Part shown: piece after piece, positions 1 through 5,228 of the stretch
Numbering within the stretch: the stretch's first letter is position 1
Layout: each line of letters opens with the position of its first letter
Assembly (NCBI GenBank): GCA_031277195.1
Contig: JAITMU010000158.1
Location: forward strand, 1 to 5,228
Reading direction: 5' to 3'
DNA: 5,228 nucleotides
Origin: Gallionellaceae bacterium
GTDB lineage: Bacteria > Pseudomonadota > Gammaproteobacteria > Burkholderiales > Gallionellaceae
The notes under the pieces: generated by a model
The model's database searches: none
The model's input: the letters and a program-made list of their open reading frames with translations, nothing else
Told to the model about the DNA's origin: nothing
Program-made: the position numbers and the translations under genes

Positions 1-334
1 CGTCTTCGCCGACGATTTGATACGTCACCACGTCGCCGGTTTTTTCGTCTTCCAGAATCACCGTCGCGCCGAATACGCAGCGGCCATCGGCGTTGATGCT
101 TTGAGGGTCGATGATCTGGGCGCTGCCGAGTTTGGATTCCAGTTCGGCGATGCGGCCTTCGATGAAACCCTGGCGTTCCTTGGCGGCTTCGTATTCGGCG
201 TTTTCAGAAAGATCACCCTGCGCGCGCGCCTCGGCGATGGCGGCGATCACGGCGGGACGCTCCACGCTTTTCAGGGTTTGCAATTCGGTGCGGAGCAGTT
301 CTGCGCCGATGACGGTCAATGGGATTTTGCTCAT
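1..334 (-). CDS. greA: Transcription elongation factor GreA, N-terminal part (cut by window edge)
   Basis: GreA binds the secondary channel of RNA polymerase and stimulates cleavage of backtracked RNA, restarting stalled elongation complexes in the cytoplasm. The 111 codons visible begin MSKIPLTVIGAELLRTEL and read through the N-terminal coiled-coil hairpin (about residues 1-75). The family tip motif DLSENAEY lies at residues 41-48, with the acidic residues D41 and E44 that act at the polymerase active site. The start of the C-terminal FKBP-like domain follows (FGATVIL, TYQIVGED). GreA proteins are usually near 158 residues, so about 47 C-terminal residues lie outside the window. The ATG at 334-332 is supported by a GGAG sequence 6 nt upstream. 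The gene follows carB by 44 nt in the same direction with no clear terminator between them, so co-transcription with carAB is likely; carB-greA adjacency is known in proteobacteria. No frameshift is seen. Confidence 0.97.
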   Translation of the reverse strand, partial: MSKIPLTVIGAELLRTELQTLKSVERPAVIAAIAEARAQGDLSENAEYEAAKERQGFIEGRIAELESKLGSAQIIDPQSINADGRCVFGATVILEDEKTGDVVTYQIVGED

Positions 335-340
335 GGGGAA

Positions 341-345
341 CTCCG
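341..345 (-). promoter_or_regulatory. Ribosome binding site of greA
   Basis: CGGAG on the minus strand, separated by 6 nt (TTCCCC) from the greA ATG. It fits the anti-Shine-Dalgarno sequence and fixes the greA start. It lies downstream of the hairpin that overlaps the carB stop, so it should be free for ribosomes even when that hairpin is folded. Confidence 0.75.
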
Positions 346-358
346 AAGAAGGAAGTGA

Positions 359-387
359 TCCGCCTGGACGCTTGCGCGTCAGGCGGA
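359..387 (-). other. GNRA-capped RNA hairpin overlapping the carB stop codon
   Basis: In the transcript sense the lower stem is UCCGCCUG paired with CAGGCGGA (8 bp). One bulged C follows, then ACGC paired with GCGU, closed by the tetraloop GCAA of the GNRA class. The carB stop codon UGA (381-379) lies inside the 5' arm. The sequence after the stem (AUCACUUCCUUCUUC) is pyrimidine-rich but has no run of U, so this is not a convincing intrinsic terminator. It could be a stabiliser or processing site at the carB-greA junction, or a weak partial terminator. The structure is read directly from the sequence; the role is inference. Confidence 0.6.
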
Positions 388-3300
388 CGTACTCAAGCGG
401 CGGTGTTGCGCTTGCACGTCGTAGACTTGCAATTCCGCCATGTGTTGCATGCCGAGACACGCTGCGCGCGCGCCGGACAGCGTGGTGTAGTAGGTGACGC
501 GGCCTTGCAGCGCCGCGTGGCGTATCGAGTAGGAATCACGCATGGTGACGGGGCGGCTGTCCACGGTGTTGACGATCAGGCTGACCTCGTTGTTCTTGAT
601 CATGTCAACGATGTGCGGGCGGCCTTCGGCTACCTTGTTCACCACGGCGACCTCCACACCGGCGGCGGACATCGCTGCCGCCGTGCCGCGTGTGGCGATG
701 ATGGAAAAGCCGATCTTCTTCAGCGCGCGCGCGATTTCCACCGCGCCGGATTTGTCCTCCTCGCGCACACTGATAAAAACCTTTCCGGAAGCGGGCAGTT
801 TCACGCCAGCCGCCAGTTGTGATTTGACGAACGCCTCGGCAAAACTTTCGCCCACGCCCATCACTTCGCCGGTGGATTTCATTTCCGGTCCCAGCAGCGT
901 GTCCACGCCGGGGAATTTGATGAAGGGGAACACGGCTTCCTTGACGGAGTAATACGGCGGCACGACTTCGTTCTGCGCGCCTTGCTGCGCCAGCGTTTTT
1001 CCGACCATGCAGCGCGCGGCAATTTTCGCCAGCGGCAGCGAGGTCGCTTTGGACACGAACGGCACCGTGCGCGAGGCGCGCGGGTTCACTTCCAGCACAT
1101 AAACCGTCTCGCCTTGAATGGCGAACTGCACGTTCATCAAGCCGACCACATTCAGCGCCTTCGCCATCGCCTGCGTCTGGCGGCGCAATTCGTCTTGCAT
1201 CGCAGCGGACAAACTGTAAGGCGGCAAAGAACACGCGGAATCGCCGGAATGCACGCCCGCTTCTTCGATATGCTCCATGATGCCGCCGATCAACACATCC
1301 TTGCCGTCGGAAATCGCGTCCACATCCACTTCAACGGCATCGTTGAGGAAGCGGTCCAGCAAAATCGGCATGCGCTCCGGCCAATCCTTCGCCATGACCA
1401 TCGCGTCGCGCATGTAGCGTTCCAGATCAGCTTGCGCGTGAATAATCTCCATCGCGCGACCGCCCAGCACGTTCGAGGGGCGCACCACCAGCGGATAACC
1501 GATTTCCTGCGCCTTGGCCACTGCCTCGTCCAGCGTGCTGACCGTGCGATTGGGCGGCTGCTTGAGGCCAAGCTGCTGCAACATCTGCTGGAAGCGCGCG
1601 CGATCTTCCGCCATGTCGATCATGTCCGGCGTTGTACCGATTATAGGTACGCCGCTTTTCGCCAAACCCTGCGCCAGTTTCAGCGGCGTCTGCCCGCCGT
1701 ATTGCACGATGACGCCGGATGGCTGCTCCACGGCGACGATTTCCAGCACGTCTTCCAGTGTCAGCGGCTCGAAATACAAGCGATCCGAGGTGTCGTAATC
1801 GGTCGATACGGTTTCGGGATTGCAGTTGACCATGATGGTTTCATAGCCGTCCTCGCGCATCGCCAGCGCGGCATGCACGCAGCAGTAATCGAACTCGATG
1901 CCCTGACCGATGCGATTCGGCCCGCCGCCCAGCACCATGATTTTTTTCTTGTCGGACGGCTGCGCTTCGCATTCGTCCTCGTAAGTCGAATACATATAGG
2001 CGGTGCTGGTGGAAAATTCCGCCGCGCAAGTATCGACGCGTTTGAACACCGGCCTCACGCCGAGCGCATGGCGGCGCGCGCGCACGGCGGCGGCATCGCT
2101 GCCGTGCAATTTCGCCAGTCGCGCATCGGCAAACCCGCGACGTTTCAGTTCGCGCAGTTCATCCGCGCTCAAGCTGTCCAGCGCGCGTCCGGCCAGCGCT
2201 GTTTCGCGCTTCACCAGGTCTTCGATCTGCGCGAGGAACCAGGGGTCGATGCTGCTGTAGCCAAAAATTTCTTTCGCGCTCATGCCGGCGCGGAACGCAT
2301 CGGCCACCGCCCAGACACGATCCGGCCCCGGCAAGCTGAGTTCGGCAGCGATGCCGTCACTCCACTTTTCATCCAGCCCGTTCACGCCGACTTCCAGACC
2401 GCGCAAGGCTTTCTGGAACGACTCCTGAAACGTGCGGCCTATCGCCATCACTTCGCCGACCGATTTCATCTGCGTGGTCAGGCGGTCGTCGGCCTGCGGA
2501 AACTTTTCAAACGCGAAGCGTGGAATCTTGGTGACGACGTAATCAATCGTCGGCTCGAAACTCGCAGGCGTAGCGCCGCCGGTGATTTCATTTTTCAATT
2601 CATCCAGCGTGTAACCCACCGCCAGTTTTGCCGCGACTTTCGCAATCGGGAAACCCGTCGCCTTGGACGCCAGCGCCGACGAACGCGACACGCGCGGATT
2701 CATTTCGATCACCACCATGCGCCCGTCTTTCGGATTGATGGCGAACTGCACGTTGGAGCCGCCGGTATCGACGCCGATCTCGCGCAGCACCGCAATCGAA
2801 GCGTCGCGCATGATCTGGTATTCCTTGTCGGTCAACGTCTGCGCGGGCGCTACGGTGATCGAATCGCCGGTATGCACACCCATCGGGTCGAGGTTTTCGA
2901 TGGAGCAGATGATGATGCAGTTGTCGGCGCGGTCGCGCACGACTTCCATCTCGAATTCCTTCCAGCCGAGCAGCGATTCTTCGATCAGCAATTCATTCGT
3001 CGGCGACGCTTCCAATCCTCGCTCGCAAATCGCGACAAATTCTTCGCGGTTGTATGCGATGCCGCCGCCGGAGCCGCCCATCGTGAACGACGGACGAATC
3101 ACCGTCGGATAACCCATCGCCTGCTGCACCTGCAAGGCTTCTTCCATGCTGTGCGCAATCGCCGAACGCGCCGACGACAGCCCGATGCGCGTCATCGCCT
3201 GCTTGAATTTTTCGCGGTCTTCCGCCTTGTCGATGGCCTCGCGCGACGCGCCTATCATCTCGACGCCGTAGTTTTCCAGTACGCCGTGACGCGCCAAATC

Positions 3301-3600
3301 CAGCGCGCAGTTCAACGCCGTCTGCCCGCCCATCGTCGGCAAAATCGCATCCGGGCGTTCCTTCTCGATAATCTTCGCCACAATCTGCCAGGTAATCGGC
3401 TCAATGTACGTCGCGTCCGCCATGTTCGGATCAGTCATGATCGTGGCGGGATTGGAATTCACCAGAATGACGCGATAACCTTCCTCGCGCAAGGCTTTGC
3501 ACGCCTGCGCGCCGGAGTAATCAAACTCACACGCCTGCCCGATGATGATCGGCCCCGCGCCGATGATGAGTATGGATTTTATGTCTGTGCGTTTTGGCAT
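379..3600 (-). CDS. carB: Carbamoyl-phosphate synthase, large subunit
   Basis: CarB makes carbamoyl phosphate from bicarbonate, ammonia delivered by CarA and two ATP, feeding pyrimidine and arginine synthesis. The 1073 residues equal the length of E. coli CarB. The first ATP-grasp half (about 1-400) shows R129, R169, GGSGGG at 175-180, E215, Q285 and EMNPRVSR with E299, N301 and R303. An oligomerisation region follows (about 401-550). The second ATP-grasp half (about 551-932) shows GGGPNRIGQGIEFDY and EVNPRASR (E837, N839, R841). The C-terminal MGS-like regulatory domain shows K950, T970, T973, K989 and N1011, which by eye match the E. coli UMP/IMP site (K954, T974, T977, K993, N1015). E779, D787 and E888 match its ornithine site, so allosteric control by UMP and ornithine is likely kept. 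The start MPKRTDIKSILIIGAGP is the family start, although its ribosome site is weak (GGAAA directly before the ATG). The reading frame is intact. It lies 68 nt after carA in the same operon. Confidence 0.99.
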   Translation of the reverse strand: MPKRTDIKSILIIGAGPIIIGQACEFDYSGAQACKALREEGYRVILVNSNPATIMTDPNMADATYIEPITWQIVAKIIEKERPDAILPTMGGQTALNCALDLARHGVLENYGVEMIGASREAIDKAEDREKFKQAMTRIGLSSARSAIAHSMEEALQVQQAMGYPTVIRPSFTMGGSGGGIAYNREEFVAICERGLEASPTNELLIEESLLGWKEFEMEVVRDRADNCIIICSIENLDPMGVHTGDSITVAPAQTLTDKEYQIMRDASIAVLREIGVDTGGSNVQFAINPKDGRMVVIEMNPRVSRSSALASKATGFPIAKVAAKLAVGYTLDELKNEITGGATPASFEPTIDYVVTKIPRFAFEKFPQADDRLTTQMKSVGEVMAIGRTFQESFQKALRGLEVGVNGLDEKWSDGIAAELSLPGPDRVWAVADAFRAGMSAKEIFGYSSIDPWFLAQIEDLVKRETALAGRALDSLSADELRELKRRGFADARLAKLHGSDAAAVRARRHALGVRPVFKRVDTCAAEFSTSTAYMYSTYEDECEAQPSDKKKIMVLGGGPNRIGQGIEFDYCCVHAALAMREDGYETIMVNCNPETVSTDYDTSDRLYFEPLTLEDVLEIVAVEQPSGVIVQYGGQTPLKLAQGLAKSGVPIIGTTPDMIDMAEDRARFQQMLQQLGLKQPPNRTVSTLDEAVAKAQEIGYPLVVRPSNVLGGRAMEIIHAQADLERYMRDAMVMAKDWPERMPILLDRFLNDAVEVDVDAISDGKDVLIGGIMEHIEEAGVHSGDSACSLPPYSLSAAMQDELRRQTQAMAKALNVVGLMNVQFAIQGETVYVLEVNPRASRTVPFVSKATSLPLAKIAARCMVGKTLAQQGAQNEVVPPYYSVKEAVFPFIKFPGVDTLLGPEMKSTGEVMGVGESFAEAFVKSQLAAGVKLPASGKVFISVREEDKSGAVEIARALKKIGFSIIATRGTAAAMSAAGVEVAVVNKVAEGRPHIVDMIKNNEVSLIVNTVDSRPVTMRDSYSIRHAALQGRVTYYTTLSGARAACLGMQHMAELQVYDVQAQHRRLSTSA

Positions 3601-3620
3601 TTTCCGAAAAATTTAATTAA

Positions 3621-3664
3621 CCCCACCCCGTCATTCCCGCGAAGGCGGAAATGACGGAGTAGGG
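3621..3664 (-). repeat. 20-bp hairpin filling the carA-carB gap (dispersed GTCATTCC-type repeat)
   Basis: In the transcript sense, 20 nt (3664-3645) pair without interruption with 20 nt (3640-3621) around the loop CUUC. Seventeen pairs are Watson-Crick and three are U-G wobbles. On the opposite strand those three become A-C mismatches, so the fold is complete only in the carAB mRNA. The arm begins 4 nt after the carA stop codon and ends 20 nt before the carB ATG; UUAAUUAAAUUUUU follows it. The core (CGTCATTCC, GCGAA, then GGAA on the plus strand) resembles both copies of the module inside the upstream mobile element. It also recalls the ATTCCC-N8-GGGAAT small repeats known from Neisseria (dRS3), though that relationship is inference. 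It may stabilise or process the mRNA, or cause partial termination that adjusts the CarA:CarB ratio. Confidence 0.8.
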
Positions 3665-3668
3665 AAAA

Positions 3669-4796
3669 CTACGTCCGCTTCTCCATCATCCCAACAAACT
3701 TATCAAACAACCCGCCCACATCATGCGGCCCCGGACTGGCTTCCGGATGCCCCTGAAAACAAAACGCGGGTTTGTCGGTCAGTTCAAAACCTTGCAGCGT
3801 GCCGTCGAACAGCGAGACGTGCGTCATGCGCGCGTTCGCGGGCAATGTGGCGGCGTCCACCGCAAAGCCGTGATTCTGGCTGGTGATCATCACACGTTTG
3901 GTCTCTACATCCTGCACCGGATGATTCGCGCCGCGATGGCCGAATTTCATTTTCACGGTTTTCGCGCCGACGGCGAGACCCATGATCTGATGCCCCAGGC
4001 AAATGCCGAACAGCGGCGTGCCGGTTGCTATAAATTTTTGTGCAGCGGCGATGGCGTAATCGCACGGTTCCGGATCTCCGGGGCCGTTCGACAGCAGCAC
4101 GCCGTCCGGTTTCAGCGCCAGCGCATCGGCGGCGGACGTTTTCGCGGGAACCACGGTAACGCGGCAACCGCGCTCGGCGAGCATCCGCAGGATGTTGCGC
4201 TTCACGCCGAAGTCGTACGCGACGACATGAAAACGCGCGCCGCCCAGCTTGGCATACCCCGCGCCCAGCTTCCATTCGCGCTCCGTCCAATCGTATGGCT
4301 GATCGCTGCTGACTACCTGCGCCAAATCCATTCCCGCCAAGCCCGGAAACGCGCACGCCGCCGCCAGCGCGGCATCAACATCGTCGCCGCTGGCGATGCA
4401 GCCATTCTGCGCGCCCTTGCTCCGCAAAATGCGCGTGAGCTTGCGCGTGTCCACGCCCGCAATCGCGACAACATCATTGGCTTTGAGGTAGTCCGGCAGC
4501 GATTGCGTGCTGCGGAAATTGCTGGCCGTCAGTGACAGATCGCGGATTACCAGGCCGCTGGCAAACGTCTGGCGTGATTCCACGTCCTCGGGATTCGCGC
4601 CGGTGTTGCCGATGTGCGGATACGTCAGCGTGACAATCTGACGGCAATAAGAGGGATCGGTGAGAATTTCCTGATAGCCGGTCATCGAGGTGTTGAACAC
4701 CACCTCACCCGCGCGGCTGCCTTCAGCCCCGATGGAAACGCCCCGAAACACCGTACCATCGGCTAAAACAAGAATGGCAGGTTGGGGTTGCGGCAC
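3669..4796 (-). CDS. carA: Carbamoyl-phosphate synthase, small (glutamine amidotransferase) subunit
   Basis: CarA hydrolyses glutamine and passes ammonia through a tunnel to CarB in a cytoplasmic heterodimer unit. With the chosen GTG start it has 375 residues, close to the 382 of E. coli. The N-terminal CarA-specific domain (about 1-150) contains GYQEILTDPSY and YPHIGNTG. The class I glutamine amidotransferase domain follows (about 190-375), with SNGPGDP at 236-242, the nucleophile in FGICLGHQ (C266) and GHPEASPGP (H350, E352). These form the Cys-His-Glu triad, each offset by 3 from E. coli C269, H353 and E355. The GTG at 4796-4794 is preferred because AGGAG lies 6 nt upstream and because the family protein begins a few residues before ILVLADGTVF. 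An in-frame ATG at 4850-4848 would add 18 unusual residues, has no good ribosome site and sits inside a hairpin. It is the first gene of the operon and ends with TAG at 3671-3669. Confidence 0.98.
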   Translation of the reverse strand: MPQPQPAILVLADGTVFRGVSIGAEGSRAGEVVFNTSMTGYQEILTDPSYCRQIVTLTYPHIGNTGANPEDVESRQTFASGLVIRDLSLTASNFRSTQSLPDYLKANDVVAIAGVDTRKLTRILRSKGAQNGCIASGDDVDAALAAACAFPGLAGMDLAQVVSSDQPYDWTEREWKLGAGYAKLGGARFHVVAYDFGVKRNILRMLAERGCRVTVVPAKTSAADALALKPDGVLLSNGPGDPEPCDYAIAAAQKFIATGTPLFGICLGHQIMGLAVGAKTVKMKFGHRGANHPVQDVETKRVMITSQNHGFAVDAATLPANARMTHVSLFDGTLQGFELTDKPAFCFQGHPEASPGPHDVGGLFDKFVGMMEKRT

Positions 4797-4802
4797 CGGA
4801 AG

Positions 4803-4807
4803 CTCCT
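4803..4807 (-). promoter_or_regulatory. Ribosome binding site that decides the carA start
   Basis: AGGAG on the minus strand with a 6-nt spacer (CTTCCG) before GTG at 4796. This is a near-ideal Shine-Dalgarno sequence and spacing. It supports the GTG over the in-frame ATG at 4850, whose upstream sequence (CGAGCGGG) offers no properly spaced site. Confidence 0.8.
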
Positions 4808-4827
4808 GAAAAGACGGGACATAAAGA

Positions 4828-4856
4828 AGCGGGACGAACCTTGAGTTCATCCCGCT
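4828..4856 (-). promoter_or_regulatory. carA leader hairpin, possible attenuator or 5'-end stabiliser
   Basis: In the transcript sense AGCGGGAUGAAC pairs with GUUCGUCCCGCU around the loop UCAAG, giving 12 continuous pairs including one U-G wobble. The fold is weaker on the other strand, where that pair becomes A-C. U-rich sequence follows (UUCUUUAUG), and the carA ribosome site lies about 20 nt further on. With the TATAAT box at 4875-4870 the mRNA should start near 4861-4865, so the hairpin would begin within a few nucleotides of the 5' end. A second block, UCCCGU (4819-4814), could instead pair with GCGGGA of the 5' arm, giving an alternative fold. The structure is seen directly; a role in attenuation or stability is inference. 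Confidence 0.55.
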
Positions 4857-4869
4857 CGATTAAGTGCAG

Positions 4870-4898
4870 ATTATAGCGAAATCCGTCGCATGCCGCTA
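4870..4898 (-). promoter_or_regulatory. Probable carAB promoter
   Basis: A perfect sigma-70 -10 box, TATAAT, is at 4875-4870 on the minus strand. The hexamer 17 bp upstream (TAGCGG, 4898-4893) is a poor -35 box, matching TTGACA only at the T and G of positions 1 and 3. The bases before the -10 (CGC) half-match an extended -10 TGn. Transcription would start near 4861-4865 and give a leader of about 65-70 nt before the carA GTG. The weak -35 suggests dependence on an activator or modest strength. The mobile element begins only 16 bp upstream of this -35 position, so anything that once bound further upstream has been moved away by 228 bp. No clear ArgR or PurR operator was found by eye. Confidence 0.6.
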
Positions 4899-4905
4899 GT
4901 CGTTA

Positions 4906-4913
4906 ATCTTCTC
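4906..4913. repeat. Target-site duplication, copy next to carA
   Basis: ATCTTCTC directly abuts the left end of the 220-bp element and is identical to 5134-5141 on its other side. A perfect 8-bp match touching both ends of an inverted-repeat element is the expected scar of transposition. Confidence 0.8.
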
Positions 4914-4941
4914 GGTAGTGTCTCAGTTTGAAACTTTTGAC
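4914..4941 (+). repeat. Left terminal inverted repeat of the MITE
   Basis: 28 nt that match the reverse complement of 5106-5133 at 24 positions. The blocks GTAGTGTCTCA and TTTGAAA are identical at both ends; differences fall at positions 1, 13, 21 and 25. The outer 12 nt are the most conserved, as expected for a transposase recognition end. Confidence 0.8.
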
Positions 4942-4963
4942 GGGATTCCTTTCCGCTTCCCGC

Positions 4964-4993
4964 CGTCATTCCAGCGAAAGCCGGAATCCAGTT
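4964..4993 (+). repeat. Internal GTCATTCC module, left copy
   Basis: 30 nt beginning CGTCATTCCAGCG and ending GGAATCCAGTT. It is 28/30 identical to the reverse complement of 5058-5087. It is itself a small hairpin: ATTCC pairs with GGAAT and GC with GC around a GAAA loop. It shares its core with the carA-carB hairpin at 3621-3664. Confidence 0.75.
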
Positions 4994-5057
4994 TGTCAAA
5001 TAATTCCGGCGTAGCCGGACGATCAGGTTTTGTCCGCTACGCGGGTTATTTATTTTC

Positions 5058-5087
5058 AACTGGATTCCAGCGTTCGCTGGAATGACG
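5058..5087 (-). repeat. Internal GTCATTCC module, right copy
   Basis: Inverted copy of 4964-4993 with two differences. Within it ATTCCAGCG pairs perfectly with CGCTGGAAT, so this copy is a better local hairpin than the left one. The two copies can also pair with each other as part of the long stem of the element. Confidence 0.75.
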
Positions 5088-5105
5088 GGGATGACGACGG
5101 AATAG

Positions 5106-5133
5106 GTCGAAAATTTCAAAATGAGACACTACT
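5106..5133 (-). repeat. Right terminal inverted repeat of the MITE
   Basis: Inverted counterpart of 4914-4941. The outermost bases read TGAGACACTACT on the plus strand and end exactly where the second 8-bp direct repeat starts. Confidence 0.8.
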
Positions 5134-5141
5134 ATCTTCTC
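5134..5141. repeat. Target-site duplication, copy on the upstream side
   Basis: ATCTTCTC, identical to 4906-4913. It overlaps the stop codon (TGA, 5142-5140, minus strand) of the possible gene remnant, so the element would have landed at the very end of that reading frame. Confidence 0.8.
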
Positions 5142-5226
5142 AGACAGAGTTAAGCGCAGCGACACGCAACAGGGCAAGTGCGCCCAACCCTGCAAACTGC
5201 AACGCTGAGCATCATTCGGACACCCA
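5140..5226 (-). pseudogene. Possible decayed C-terminal sorting-signal tail (IPTL- or PEP-CTERM-like)
   Basis: One minus-strand frame reads WVSE, a stop (TGA, 5214-5212), then CSALQFAGLGALALLRVAALNSV and a final stop. The Ala/Leu/Gly-rich stretch followed by Arg resembles the membrane segment and basic end of C-terminal sorting signals. The internal TGA falls where the Trp (TGG) of an IPTL-CTERM SEW motif would be. If real, this is the end of a surface or exported protein gene lying beyond the window, inactivated by a point mutation. The match is short and rests on low-complexity residues that GC-rich DNA yields easily, so it may be chance. Apart from this, I see nothing in 5142-5228. Confidence 0.2.
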
Positions 5227-5228
5227 TC

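Larger units (their letters stand above)
4914..5133. mobile_element. 220-bp non-autonomous inverted-repeat element (MITE)
   Basis: The two ends are inverted copies: the left reads GGTAGTGTCTCA and the right, reverse-complemented, AGTAGTGTCTCA. The similarity extends to 24 of 28 positions. Inside are a second inverted pair of 30 nt (28 of 30 identical) and a third, looser pair (4999-5020 against 5032-5050). They surround an 11-nt centre, GATCAGGTTTT (5021-5031), whose middle lies close to the element midpoint. The whole element can therefore fold into one long hairpin. An 8-bp duplication flanks it. No transposase fits in 220 bp, so movement would need an enzyme supplied elsewhere. Families known to make 8-bp duplications include IS1595, ISL3, IS66 and IS6; the ends alone do not let me assign one. 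It lies upstream of the carA promoter, beside a possible gene remnant. Confidence 0.85.

Noticed and set aside
17..358. Plus-strand frame opposite greA
   Set aside because: The minus strand reads as a clear GreA with its active-site tip motif; the opposite frame is a shadow.
359..387. Intrinsic terminator for carB
   Set aside because: The stem is strong, but no U run follows, and greA with its own ribosome site begins 44 nt after the carB stop. It is kept as a hairpin of unknown role.
982..3654. An 890-codon open frame on the plus strand opposite carB
   Set aside because: It is the mirror of carB codon bias in a GC-rich genome. Its product is rich in Arg, His and Gln without any recognisable domain, while the minus strand encodes a fully conserved CarB.
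3606..3664. Full intrinsic terminator between carA and carB
   Set aside because: The tail after the stem (UUAAUUAA, then AUUUUU) is interrupted by A residues close to the stem, and carB must be made with carA. Partial termination remains possible but is not claimed.
3723..4535. A 270-codon plus-strand frame opposite carA
   Set aside because: Low-complexity Arg/Ala/His-rich shadow of carA with no family features and no ribosome site I could recognise.
4860..4913. ArgR or PurR operator in the carA promoter
   Set aside because: I looked for the AT-rich palindromic ArgR box and the ACGCAAACG-type PurR box and found no convincing match; GCATGC near the -35 is only a 6-bp palindrome.
4871..5119. 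An 82-codon minus-strand frame starting inside the MITE
   Set aside because: Its residues are translated repeat DNA (for example PANAGIQ and WIPAFAGMT, typical of translated GTCATTCC repeats). It spans the element end and the carA promoter, so it is not a gene.
4914..5133. CRISPR array or attachment site
   Set aside because: The repeats are inverted rather than spaced direct repeats, and the 8-bp direct repeat with inverted ends fits transposition instead.

Overview
The window is a compact piece of chromosome, all of it read on the minus strand in the order carA, carB, greA. It carries the small and large subunits of glutamine-hydrolysing carbamoyl-phosphate synthetase and the start of the transcription cleavage factor GreA. 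The gene order, the fairly GC-rich sequence and the CarB C-terminal sequence suggest a proteobacterium, most likely a betaproteobacterium. No genus can be named from the sequence alone. The only protein-coding function is housekeeping: CarA releases ammonia from glutamine, CarB makes carbamoyl phosphate for pyrimidine and arginine synthesis, and GreA rescues backtracked RNA polymerase.

Layout from the upstream (right) end: positions 5142-5228 hold no intact gene, only a possible decayed C-terminal sorting-signal tail. Positions 4914-5133 are a 220-bp non-autonomous transposon-like element (MITE) with inverted ends, flanked by a perfect 8-bp direct repeat. Just downstream are a perfect TATAAT box (4870-4875) and a strong leader hairpin (4828-4856), then carA (3669-4796, GTG start). 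The 68-nt carA-carB gap is almost entirely one 20-bp hairpin. carB fills 379-3600. A GNRA-capped hairpin overlaps its stop codon, and greA starts 44 nt later and runs off the left edge.

The coding content is ordinary. The points of interest are in the non-coding joints. Each of the three boundaries of the operon (leader, carA-carB, carB-greA) carries a strong RNA hairpin readable in the sense of the transcript, and the carA-carB hairpin shares its core with a module found twice inside the MITE. No new protein system is visible. The candidate novelty is a dispersed repeat family that may have been taken up as mRNA structure in a core operon.
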